A DNA stretch of 9,926 nucleotides, from contig JAUWIE010000106.1 in the NCBI GenBank assembly GCA_030605515.1, positions 1-9,926 of the forward strand, given 5' to 3'. This document shows, in pieces, positions 1 to 6,083 of the stretch. The DNA is from Thermoplasmatota archaeon (GTDB taxonomy: Archaea; Thermoplasmatota; E2; DHVEG-1). Numbering within the stretch: the stretch's first letter is position 1; each line of letters opens with the position of its first letter. Under the pieces are notes generated by a model. It had not been told where the DNA came from. It saw only the letters and a list, made by a program, of their open reading frames with translations, and ran no database searches. The position numbers were made by a program, and so were the translations under genes.

Positions 1-74
1 ATGTACTTAACCTAACAGTCAACGAGTACCAACCTTTTTCAGGCATGAATACAGATGAAAATCTCTATTTATAA
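1..74 (+). CDS. Possible 3' end of a gene entering from the left edge
   Basis: Frame 3 of the plus strand is open from the window edge to a TAA at 72-74 and reads as about 23 residues ending NTDENLYL. The composition (LNLTVNEYQPF, polar and Asn/Thr-rich) resembles the extracellular repeat protein at the other end of the window, but the piece is too short to assign. On the opposite strand a frame starting at an ATG at about position 45 (MPEKGWYSLTVRLS) also runs off the edge, so strand and existence are both uncertain. If the plus-strand reading is right, the 14-bp palindrome at 75-88 directly follows the stop codon. Confidence 0.22.
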   Translation, partial: VLNLTVNEYQPFSGMNTDENLYL

Positions 75-88
75 ATTGACCGGTCAAT
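75..88. repeat. Perfect 14-bp palindrome
   Basis: ATTGACCGGTCAAT is a perfect palindrome, unusually GC-rich at its centre for this region. It lies right after a TATA-like TTTATAAA (68-74). A dyad next to a TATA element suits a dimeric repressor operator. It has no following T-tract, so it is a poor intrinsic terminator. No adjacent gene is certain enough to name the target. Confidence 0.35.
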
Positions 89-177
89 CACAGGAAAACT
101 ATACTTACATAGCGGAGTCTATACTTTATATACAATAAAAATAAAACTAAATCCAGTCATCGATTGTTAATTGAATA

Positions 178-195
178 AACAACATATAAATATTT
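178..195 (-). promoter_or_regulatory. TATA-type promoter element, duplicated in the window
   Basis: The 18 bases here (AACAACATATAAATATTT on the plus strand) recur exactly at 3936-3953, where they form the TATA region of the small exported protein gene on the minus strand. By analogy this copy could drive leftward transcription away from the 294-aa gene, but no clear gene follows to the left inside the window. AT-rich sequence makes chance identity possible. Confidence 0.25.
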
Positions 196-206
196 TTTAT
201 TTTTCA

Positions 207-1091
207 TTATAAATTATATTTTAATTGTATGAAATGAAGGTTAACTCCTATATTATCAAAATCAAGCAAGTATTCCTCACCCATTCTATTTTTAAAATCC
301 TCAATAAAAATATCGATTTTCCCTCCGCTTTCCTCATGTGTTCTTCTTACAACCTCACGAATTGCTTTTCCTAATTGATATGGTTCAACAGAATTTATCT
401 CATCTGTAATTTTTATTGCCTCAATACCCTCCTTATATTTGGATTCATTTACTTCTATAAATCTTAAAACTTCATGTGTTTCCCCTAATTCTCTTAATAT
501 ATTATGTAAAGTAGCAATTGCTATTTCAAGTGATTTTTTATTACTTAGAATTTCAATAAGTGTTACCAATGTTTTTTGAGTCAATGCTTGATATTCATGT
601 ATTGTTGAAGTTTTCTTATGTGATAAAATAGTTGAAGTTTTCTTATGTGATAAAATAGGATCTTCATATAATTTCTCTTGTTTTCTATCTAGTAAATATT
701 GAAACTGCATATAACTTAGATTAATACCTTCATTTTGCATATCCATATTAATAATATCCTCAGCAGAATCACGTACTTCCTTTAGAAAATAATAATCAGC
801 AAATTTACCAATATTTTTAATTGTCCTTTCAATAATGTCTTTTACAGCTTTATAAAATTCAGATTCTTCAACAGAATTAAGTTCAGAATTTACATTGATA
901 AATTCAAAATGCTCAGTATATACATTATCTTTAAGCTCAACATATTTTAAAAAATCATACTTAGGTTCAAGCTCTTTAAATACACCTTTCAATTTTTTCA
1001 TTGCATAAGTTTCCCCAGCTCTTCTACTAATTTTTATGAATAATAACATAAGTAAATATTCTGCGAACTCGGAATTCTTTAAACTTGTCAT
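207..1091 (-). CDS. Unknown protein with an internally duplicated ~125-residue domain
   Basis: This 294-residue soluble protein has no signal peptide or membrane segment, and I recognise no family. The two halves are clearly related at an offset of about 160 residues: ELEPKYDFLKYVEL (40-53) matches ELGETHEVLRFIEV (201-214), ELNSVE (70-75) matches EINSVE (231-236), and NEGINLSYMQFQYLL (120-134) matches NIGVNLHFIQLKYNL (280-294). Each copy is rich in charged and hydrophobic residues and looks mostly helical. The linker at about 147-165 contains ILSHKKTST twice, encoded by a perfect 27-bp tandem repeat. The ATG at 1091 is kept because the first domain copy begins by about residue 9, so later Mets would cut into it. 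No Shine-Dalgarno site is visible. The gene lies 210 bp downstream of trpB2 in the same direction, too far to assume one operon. Confidence 0.75.
   Translation of the reverse strand: MTSLKNSEFAEYLLMLLFIKISRRAGETYAMKKLKGVFKELEPKYDFLKYVELKDNVYTEHFEFINVNSELNSVEESEFYKAVKDIIERTIKNIGKFADYYFLKEVRDSAEDIINMDMQNEGINLSYMQFQYLLDRKQEKLYEDPILSHKKTSTILSHKKTSTIHEYQALTQKTLVTLIEILSNKKSLEIAIATLHNILRELGETHEVLRFIEVNESKYKEGIEAIKITDEINSVEPYQLGKAIREVVRRTHEESGGKIDIFIEDFKNRMGEEYLLDFDNIGVNLHFIQLKYNL
604..657. repeat. Perfect 27-bp tandem duplication inside a gene
   Basis: Bases 604-630 and 631-657 are identical. The unit is 9 codons, so the duplication keeps the reading frame and repeats the peptide ILSHKKTST in the linker between the two domain copies of the 294-aa protein. 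Complete identity points to a recent slippage or duplication event. Confidence 0.9.
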
Positions 1092-1301
1092 TTTATCAAA
1101 CCGATATATTTACAATTTTCTCTCTTAACAATGTTTATTTTAAATTTAATCAATGGAACATTTATTTATCAGATTATTATCTTTGATTAACATCCCTAAA
1201 TCCAAATAGGAAAATCAAATTATTATTTATAAACTCTATGAATTTTTATGACTGAAAGCTGATATAATTTATTCTTATCAAAATAATGCATCATATTTCC
1301 T
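1092..1301. other. AT-rich spacer between trpB2 and the 294-aa gene
   Basis: I see no convincing gene in these 210 bases. A 7-bp inverted repeat (TTTGATT at 1182-1188, AATCAAA at 1213-1219, 24-base loop) could be a weak 3' structure of the trpB2 transcript. A TATA-like stretch on the minus strand at about 1103-1112 is closer to the downstream ATG (1091) than the spacing seen at the other genes here. Confidence 0.4.
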
Positions 1302-2660
1302 TTATATTTTTGGGAGTGCAGCTAATGCTTTTTTAATTGAATCTTGTGGATATTGATAATCAAAAATCTTGTTATTATGATAAGCATCATATGCTCCTAA
1401 ATCAAAATGACCATGTCCACTATTTCCAAAAACAATAATTTTTTTCTCATTATTTCTCTTACACATTCTAGCAAAATCAATTACTGCCTTTACAGCATGT
1501 GCGGCTTCTGGTGCAACAACAAATCCTTCAGTTTGTGCAAATAACAGTGCTGCTTCAAATATTTCATTTTGATAATATGCAACTGCTTCCATATAACCCT
1601 CTTTAGTAAGTTTACACAGAAGTGGTGAGTCACCATGATATCTTAGTCCACCAGCATGAATAGCAGCTGGAACAAAAGTATGTCCTAATGTATGCATTTT
1701 TAGAAGAGGTGTAAGGCCGACACTATCTCCAAAATCATATCGGTACTCTCCTTTTGTTAATGTTGGACAAGCCAAAGGCTCAACTGAAACCACCTTTAAA
1801 TCTGGTTTTTTTCCAATAATTTTATCCCGAATAAATGGAAAACAAGTACCCGAAAAATTGCTTCCGCCACCGACACATCCGCAGATAATATCTGGGTATT
1901 TATCAATAAGCTCAAATTGTTTTTTTAGCTCTAAACCAATAATTGATTGATGTAATACTACATGATTTAAAACGGATCCTAGCGCATAATTAGTATCTTG
2001 GTGAGTTGCTGCATCTTCAACAGCTTCACTGATTGATATTCCAAGGCTTCCAGAGGTATTTGGATCTTTTTTTAATACCTCTCGTCCCACGTTTGTTAGT
2101 TTTGTTGGGCTTGAAAATACTTCAGCGCCCCAGAGGTTCATAAGAATTTTTCTATATGGTTTTTGTTCGTAACTACATTTTACCATATAAACTCGGCATT
2201 TTAGATTGAAAATTCGTGCGCTAAAAGCAAGTGCTGAACCCCATTGACCGGCTCCAGTTTCTGTTACAACTCTATTGATACCTTCTTTCATATTGTAGTA
2301 AGCTTGAGCAACTGCAGAATTTGGTTTGTGACTTCCCGGTGGGCTTACTCCTTCCCATTTATAATAAATTTTTGCAGGAGTTTTTAATGCTTTTTCAAGT
2401 CGTCTAGCTCTATATAGTGGAGTTGGTCTCCATATTCGATAAATCTCTCTGATTTCATCAGGTATTGATATGTATCGTTCCCTGCTAACTTCTTGTTTTA
2501 TTAAACCTATGGGAAAGATTGCTTTTAAATCATCTGGCCCAATTGGTTTTTTTGTTTTTGGATTTAATGGTGGATCTAATGGTGTTTTTAAATCTGCTTG
2601 GATATTATACCATTTTTTTGGTATATCGTTTTCATCTAACAGTATTTTTGTTTTTTTCAT
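1302..2660 (-). CDS. trpB2: TrpB2-type tryptophan synthase beta chain
   Basis: A PLP-dependent fold-type II enzyme of 452 residues, the usual length for the TrpB2 (TrpB-like) subfamily and longer than classical TrpB1 (about 390-400). Visible motifs are GSHKPNSA at 109-116, with K112 the expected PLP Schiff-base lysine; TETGAGQWG at 133-141, with E134 the expected catalytic glutamate; the phosphate-binding loop GGGSNF at 264-269; and the C-terminal GNSGHGHFD at 412-420. The N-terminal extension with DPPLNPKTKKPIGPDDL is typical of TrpB2. The family joins indole to serine, or to O-phosphoserine in some archaeal members, to give tryptophan. No trpA or other trp gene is adjacent, as is common for TrpB2, so indole salvage or phosphoserine use is an inference. 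It is divergent from an ACT-domain regulator across a 144-bp region with TGTACA boxes. The ATG is supported by a TATA box about 34 nt upstream. Confidence 0.95.
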   Translation of the reverse strand: MKKTKILLDENDIPKKWYNIQADLKTPLDPPLNPKTKKPIGPDDLKAIFPIGLIKQEVSRERYISIPDEIREIYRIWRPTPLYRARRLEKALKTPAKIYYKWEGVSPPGSHKPNSAVAQAYYNMKEGINRVVTETGAGQWGSALAFSARIFNLKCRVYMVKCSYEQKPYRKILMNLWGAEVFSSPTKLTNVGREVLKKDPNTSGSLGISISEAVEDAATHQDTNYALGSVLNHVVLHQSIIGLELKKQFELIDKYPDIICGCVGGGSNFSGTCFPFIRDKIIGKKPDLKVVSVEPLACPTLTKGEYRYDFGDSVGLTPLLKMHTLGHTFVPAAIHAGGLRYHGDSPLLCKLTKEGYMEAVAYYQNEIFEAALLFAQTEGFVVAPEAAHAVKAVIDFARMCKRNNEKKIIVFGNSGHGHFDLGAYDAYHNNKIFDYQYPQDSIKKALAALPKI

Positions 2661-2767
2661 TGTACCATATAGTATTATGTTGGTCTAAGTATATAAATTT
2701 TGTTAAGAAATGTACATTATAGTACAAATTTATACTTTAATACAAAATTTATATGAATTAATGTACA
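2661..2767. promoter_or_regulatory. TRP-box-like operator array (TGTACA)
   Basis: Exact TGTACA hexamers occur at 2711-2716 and 2762-2767, with near matches TGTACC at 2661-2666 and AGTACA at 2721-2726. TGTAC begins at 2661, 2711 and 2762, i.e. 50 and 51 bp apart, about five helical turns. The middle site forms an inverted repeat TGTAC-N6-GTACA (2711-2726), and 2661-2676 (TGTACCATATAGTATT) resembles it closely. TrpY of Methanothermobacter thermautotrophicus is known to bind TRP boxes of consensus TGTACA in the region divergent from the trp operon and also to control trpB2. Assigning these boxes to the adjacent regulator is an inference from that precedent plus the sequence match. Confidence 0.65.
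2689..2698 (-). promoter_or_regulatory. TATA box of trpB2
   Basis: On the minus strand these bases read ATTTATATAC, a good archaeal TATA box centred about 34 nt before the trpB2 ATG. This predicts a transcription start near 2668 and a leader of only about 8 nt. The TGTACC box at 2661-2666 would then lie at the start site. Confidence 0.6.
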
Positions 2768-2770
2768 AAA

Positions 2771-2778
2771 TTTAAATA
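2771..2778 (+). promoter_or_regulatory. TATA box of the trpY-like gene
   Basis: TTTAAATA is centred about 30 nt before the ATG at 2805, predicting a nearly leaderless transcript. A TGTACA box ends only 3 bases upstream, so a bound regulator would probably overlap the TFB recognition element and block initiation. Confidence 0.5.
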
Positions 2779-2793
2779 ACAGAAAACTGTTAT
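2776..2793. repeat. 18-bp perfect inverted repeat between TATA box and start of trpY-like gene
   Basis: ATAACAG-AAAA-CTGTTAT has perfect 7-bp arms around a 4-base spacer. It begins within the TATA box and ends 11 bases before the ATG, around the expected transcription start. It does not resemble TGTACA, so it may be a second operator. It probably lies mostly upstream of the transcript, which argues against an RNA hairpin. Confidence 0.5.
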
Positions 2794-2804
2794 ATATTAT
2801 TTAC

Positions 2805-3305
2805 ATGTGGAAAATAATTGCTAAATACTTCAATAAATATCCTAAGAGGAAGTTAATTGCACAAAAAATGCTTGAATATGGATTAAGATTAAAGGATAAT
2901 AGGATTTATTGTGCTGAAATAGAGCTTTCTGATTCTAAGATTTCACGAGCATTTGATATAGATCGAAGGATAATAAGTGATACTATAAAGACAATTAAAG
3001 AGAAAAAAGATTTAATAAGAGTTTACTCTAGATTAACCCCTTCATGTAATTTAAAAAATGTAGCTACTGAAATGAACTGGGGTGTGATTGAAATAGTGCC
3101 AGAAGATCCAACAGAGCCTGGATTATTAGCTGAAGTAGCAACAATACTTGCAAATAATAAGATTAGTATCAGACAAGCAATTGGTGAAGATTCTCATTTA
3201 ACTGAAGAACCTAGACTTTTTATTGTAACCGAAAAACCAATACCAGGAATACTCCTGCCTAAAATTCGGCAAGCAAAAGGTGTAAAAGCATTACTTATTC
3301 ATTGA
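2805..3305 (+). CDS. trpY: TrpY-like transcription regulator with HTH and ACT domains
   Basis: The 166-residue protein has an N-terminal helix-turn-helix region (about 38-72; SDSKISRAFDIDRRIISDTI reads as the recognition unit) and a C-terminal ACT domain (about 93-166; WGVIEIVPEDPTEPGLLAEVATILANN forms the first strand-helix unit). This matches the archaeal family described as amino-acid metabolism regulators with an ACT domain, to which TrpY belongs as I recall. ACT domains bind amino acids, usually across a dimer interface. The divergent trpB2 and the TGTACA boxes between the genes make tryptophan the most likely effector and trpB2 plus its own gene the most likely targets; that part is inference. 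An ortholog answering to another amino acid is possible. The ATG at 2805 fits the TATA box about 30 nt upstream and leaves no alternative nearby. Confidence 0.8.
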   Translation: MWKIIAKYFNKYPKRKLIAQKMLEYGLRLKDNRIYCAEIELSDSKISRAFDIDRRIISDTIKTIKEKKDLIRVYSRLTPSCNLKNVATEMNWGVIEIVPEDPTEPGLLAEVATILANNKISIRQAIGEDSHLTEEPRLFIVTEKPIPGILLPKIRQAKGVKALLIH

Positions 3306-3311
3306 TATTTC

Positions 3312-3351
3312 AGTAAACATTAATTGAGTAATAAATTAATTATTGTTTGCT
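3312..3351 (+). terminator. Possible hairpin after the trpY-like gene
   Basis: AGTAAAC-ATTAATT (3312-3325) can pair with AATTAAT (3334-3340) and GTTTGCT (3345-3351), leaving a 4-base bulge and one mismatch. It starts 7 bases after the stop codon. The stem is almost all A-T and no long T-tract follows, so it is only a weak terminator candidate. Confidence 0.25.
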
Positions 3352-3469
3352 ACCATCCACCGGGATATAAGCAATAATGTCCAATAATTATTCTTGGTGA
3401 AATTATTCCAATAAATCCACTAATATTCATTTCATCTCTGTAGAAACCTCTGAATTCATAATCGGGAGT
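3350..3469 (-). pseudogene. Decayed C-terminal fragment paralogous to the 3563-3910 gene
   Basis: The minus strand between a TAA at 3470-3472 and a TAG at 3350-3352 is open for 39 codons and aligns with the C-terminus of the neighbouring small exported protein: GFIGIISPRIIIGH here against GFGGIVTPRFLVGH there. Both are preceded by an aromatic/Arg-rich stretch (RGFYRDEMNIS against RYVYAERLMHIG) and both end in Trp immediately before the stop (YPGGW against YPGW). No signal peptide, start or earlier domain is present, and a stop codon cuts the frame upstream. I read it as the 3' remnant of a tandem duplicate. A very short functional peptide starting at the internal ATG cannot be excluded. Confidence 0.65.
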
Positions 3470-3562
3470 TTAATTTATTGTCTATATTGTACAAAAATTA
3501 ACATTTAATTCTTTTTAAATTCACATAGAATTCTACAAATTATAAATGAAAATAATTAACGA

Positions 3563-3910
3563 TTACCAACCTGGATAATTCTTGTATATATGACCTACAA
3601 GAAATCTTGGTGTTACAATTCCACCAAAACCACCAATATGCATTAATCTTTCTGCATAGACATATCTACCACTACCACCAAGTTGAAAAACCATGAGTGC
3701 TTGAAATGAAACATCTTCTGCATCAAGAAATCCAATAATACTTGGATCTTTAATGATACCAATAAACAAAATTGGAACAGGGTAAAGAGGATAATTTTCA
3801 TCTGCCATATTTTTTATCTGACTTGAATCATTACTTTCTGATTCTACAATTGGAATTATAATTATCAGCATTAGCATCAATATAATTACACCAACTTTTT
3901 TCTTCATCAT
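3563..3910 (-). CDS. Small exported or membrane-anchored protein, unknown function
   Basis: The protein is 115 residues from the ATG at 3910. It starts with MMKKK, followed by a strongly hydrophobic segment (about 6-22), then a polar stretch ESESNDSS: a signal peptide or N-terminal anchor. The mature part is rich in Gly, Ile and aromatic residues and contains PVPILFIGIIKDPSIIGFLDAED and a C-terminal block GGFGGIVTPRFLVGHIYKNYPGW. I recognise no family. The frame also allows a TTG at 3916 or an ATG at 3907; 3910 is preferred because a TATA box lies about 35 nt upstream, the same spacing as at other genes here, and no Shine-Dalgarno site favours another. A broken paralog of its 3' end lies just downstream (3350-3469), so the family has been tandemly duplicated here. 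Confidence 0.7.
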   Translation of the reverse strand: MMKKKVGVIILMLMLIIIIPIVESESNDSSQIKNMADENYPLYPVPILFIGIIKDPSIIGFLDAEDVSFQALMVFQLGGSGRYVYAERLMHIGGFGGIVTPRFLVGHIYKNYPGW

Positions 3911-3935
3911 ACTCAAACCATAATACTATTAGATC

Positions 3936-3953
3936 AACAACATATAAATATTT
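3936..3953 (-). promoter_or_regulatory. TATA region of the small exported protein gene
   Basis: On the minus strand this reads AAATATTTATATGTTGTT, with TTTATAT centred about 35 nt before the ATG at 3910. The same 18 bases occur at 178-195. Confidence 0.5.
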
Positions 3954-3965
3954 CTACTTAATGAA

Positions 3966-3994
3966 CATTAATGATCAATTTTTTATCATTAATG
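3966..3994. promoter_or_regulatory. Perfect 10-bp inverted repeat upstream of the small exported protein gene
   Basis: CATTAATGAT (3966-3975) and ATCATTAATG (3985-3994) are perfect arms around a 9-base T-rich spacer. Each arm also contains the self-complementary CATTAATG, so two palindromic half-sites start 21 bp apart, about two helical turns. This geometry suits a regulator binding as two dimers on one DNA face, at about 56-84 nt before the ATG at 3910. It could instead be a 3' hairpin for the channel gene, whose stop is about 97 nt away on the same strand. Confidence 0.45.
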
Positions 3995-4090
3995 CATAAT
4001 TTTTAACATTATTTTTGTCAAATATCACAAAAAAAAGCCTAAAATAATTAAACACTAAACGAAAAAGTAAATAATGAAAAAAGAAAACAA

Positions 4091-4978
4091 TTATTTCTGC
4101 CTAAGTAAAACCTCAGCATGAGGATAAGCAAATTCCACATCCTTTGATTTTATAACTAATCTATGAATCTCCCTCTGAATATTGGTTGAAATTTCATTTC
4201 TCATCGTCGCTACTGTATTATACCTAACAGTAACATTGATACCTGAATCCTTAAATGAAAGACGAGTATGCGGTTTTTTTGAAATTTTTTTCGGAAATTT
4301 ATCCCAAAATGATGTCATTATTTTATCAACTGCAGATAACATAATCTCTTCAGCTCGCTCAAGATTACTCTCATAAGTAAACGCTGCAAAAACTTCATCT
4401 AAGATATATTCATCCTGTTCAGTATAGTTTATTATCTCTTTTTCAAAGACTACAGATGTTGGTATCATCACAGTTCTACCAGAGCGTTCCTCACCATCTA
4501 TTGTTCCTCCAACCTCATTTAAGAAGATATGAGTAAGAGATATGTCTGTAATATCACCTTTAATACCTGAGATAATGACCCTATCACCAATATGAAAAGG
4601 TCTACGAGTAATAAGAATCAACCAGGCGACTACTCCACTTATCGGTTTTTGCAAAGCCCAACCAAGAGCAACAGTTAACAAACCTGCAATAAAACCAAGT
4701 TCACCCCAGCTATTATAATATGAAAAAACAACAATGATAATGAAAAAAATGGCAAATAAATATTTTAGCAAATCAAGAAACACAGTCACATTTGAAATCT
4801 GTTTTTTTGATTTTACTTTCTTTAGTAAAACCCTTTTTATCAACTTCAAAATAATTCTTAAAATAATGAATGAAATAATTATTATAATCACTAATTTAAT
4901 TAAATCAATATAGGGATGTAATATTCTTTGAACTTCTGATATAATATTCATCATATTTGTAGATATATTAGCGGTCAT
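4091..4978 (-). CDS. MscS-family small-conductance mechanosensitive ion channel
   Basis: The 295-residue protein is close in length to E. coli MscS (286). It has three predicted membrane helices: about 24-48, about 64-88, and a pore-lining TM3 at about 92-124 (GELGFIAGLLTVALGWALQKPISGVVAWL). TM3 is Gly/Ala-rich and leads into the family signature RRPFHIGDRVII (125-136) and the beta domain (GDITDISLTHIFL, 141-153; VMIPTSVVFEKEIINYT, 170-186). The C-terminal alpha/beta domain runs to about 290 and ends with FAYPHAEV, in place of the usual PYPH/Q motif. Channels of this family open under membrane tension and release solutes during hypo-osmotic shock. The ATG at 4978 is used; Mets at residues 9 and 10 are alternatives. 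Its promoter is not obvious; a TTTAATTAT-like stretch about 44 nt upstream is the best candidate. Neighbours give no operon partner. Confidence 0.93.
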   Translation of the reverse strand: MTANISTNMMNIISEVQRILHPYIDLIKLVIIIIISFIILRIILKLIKRVLLKKVKSKKQISNVTVFLDLLKYLFAIFFIIIVVFSYYNSWGELGFIAGLLTVALGWALQKPISGVVAWLILITRRPFHIGDRVIISGIKGDITDISLTHIFLNEVGGTIDGEERSGRTVMIPTSVVFEKEIINYTEQDEYILDEVFAAFTYESNLERAEEIMLSAVDKIMTSFWDKFPKKISKKPHTRLSFKDSGINVTVRYNTVATMRNEISTNIQREIHRLVIKSKDVEFAYPHAEVLLRQK

Positions 4979-5074
4979 CTACTTAAGCATTATCTTAAAT
5001 CAGATTTGAAAAACCAATAATTAAAAAACGAAAATAATATAACCTCATTTTTGTTACTGTTAATTGTGGTGAGG

Positions 5075-5184
5075 ATGCAGAAGACAATATTTGATTTTGT
5101 TGAGGACTCCGAGGAATTTGAGAACACTTAGAAAAACATGAATTAATAAAAAAGATAATTAGAAATTTTTATTATATTCCTTAG
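5075..5184 (+). pseudogene. Possible frameshifted gene remnant
   Basis: Plus-strand frame A reads MQKTIFDFVEDSEEFENT and stops at 5129-5131. A one-base shift near 5122 continues as EHLEKHELIKKIIRNFYYIP to a TAG at 5182-5184. The joined peptide has a coherent charged, helical character, and the first part is richer in G and C than the surrounding spacer. The start resembles, from memory only, N-termini of some archaeal transposases (Met-x-x-x-Ile-Phe-Asp-Phe), but this is not enough to name a family. It occupies the only sizeable spacer between the channel gene and the membrane regulator gene. Random AT-rich open frame remains possible. Confidence 0.3.
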
Positions 5185-5190
5185 TTTATA

Positions 5191-6057
5191 TTAGAGTTTT
5201 GGTGTTCTGTTTTTCCAAAGTCTCCAGATGCTTATAGAAAGAAGTACTGTAAAAACTATTACGCAACCAATAGCAATATATAACAAAATAGGATCCTGAA
5301 CAATAGCTACCATAGCTTGAGGTGTACTTGATAATGCTTCGGCTGCTCCATCGGTCATATCACCTGATCCACTAACTATTTCATTTTCCAAAGAACCAGT
5401 CAAACCTCTTTTATTACTTAATGATTTTAATATGCTATCTGGAGCATTAACCCATTGTATATCTGAGTCGGAAAAAGTATTTCCAATAGCCCCCCTTATC
5501 GATGCATTACCATTTAATACTTGAGATAGCATTTCATTTGTTTGATTATAAGCAGGTATGTTTGAAACACAGTCATAACCACAAATAGTGTTGGGTGCAT
5601 AATTAAACTTTTCACCATGTGAACCTAAGGTTACTGGTATAGTTGCATCATCTATATGAGCATATATCTGAGTTGTATCAGAACCAACAAAAGTATTAGC
5701 AATACCAACAATTTTACCCTTTACAAAATTAACTGCTTGAACAATTGCAATAAACAATGAGAAGAATGTAATACTGAAAAGTACAACAATTCTAGTATTC
5801 TCTGGATGTAACAAACCTTCTCCTTTCCAAGTTAGTTTATAGTACACCCATTTATGACCATCTCGTTCTTTCTTTTTAACAAGACCCGCTCCATTTAATT
5901 TAATAAGATGCTCATGAAGAGTTGCCTTGTTTAGTTTAGTAACCTTACTTATATCCTTCAGACTCATCCTTTTGCCATCAAGAGCTCTAAGAATATCTAA
6001 CCTAGTATCGGAAGCTAGTGCTTTGAAAGTATCCATATCAAGTGTTACTTTTACCAT
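5191..6057 (-). CDS. Membrane-anchored ArsR-like winged-helix regulator
   Basis: The 288-residue protein begins with an ArsR-type winged helix-turn-helix (about 8-76): FKALASDTRLDILRALDGKRMSLKDISKVTKLNKATLHEHLIKLNGAGLV, then a wing with KKKERDGHKWVYYKLTWKG. A membrane helix follows (about 88-110), then an external domain of about 145 residues (111-256), and a second membrane helix (about 257-277) with a short basic tail, WRLWKNRTPKL. DNA-binding part and C-terminus are therefore inside, the middle domain outside. The external domain carries the pair C159/C163 (CGYDC), which could form a disulfide or bind metal. The layout suggests one-component signalling from outside to DNA. It is divergent from a small membrane-anchored secreted protein at 6177 across 119 bp with a strong dyad. 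The start at 6057 is kept because a TATA-like stretch lies about 31 nt upstream; Met8 is an alternative. Confidence 0.85.
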   Translation of the reverse strand: MVKVTLDMDTFKALASDTRLDILRALDGKRMSLKDISKVTKLNKATLHEHLIKLNGAGLVKKKERDGHKWVYYKLTWKGEGLLHPENTRIVVLFSITFFSLFIAIVQAVNFVKGKIVGIANTFVGSDTTQIYAHIDDATIPVTLGSHGEKFNYAPNTICGYDCVSNIPAYNQTNEMLSQVLNGNASIRGAIGNTFSDSDIQWVNAPDSILKSLSNKRGLTGSLENEIVSGSGDMTDGAAEALSSTPQAMVAIVQDPILLYIAIGCVIVFTVLLSISIWRLWKNRTPKL

Positions 6058-6083
6058 TTCTTTATAATTACTTAATCCTCTAT

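Noticed and set aside
1223..1294. Minus-strand 23-codon open frame just after trpB2
   Set aside because: It is short, in AT-rich spacer, without a ribosome site or similarity, and has no tryptophan codons that would suggest a leader peptide.
2470..2722. Two plus-strand open frames overlapping the 5' end of trpB2
   Set aside because: They are antisense to well conserved trpB2 codons, show low-complexity hydrophobic composition and have no family features.
3911..3916. TTG start two codons upstream for the small exported protein
   Set aside because: An ATG follows immediately, no Shine-Dalgarno site favours TTG, and the TATA distance fits the ATG at 3910.
4182..4376. Plus-strand open frame inside the channel gene
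   Set aside because: It is antisense to the conserved MscS C-terminal domain and has no recognisable features.
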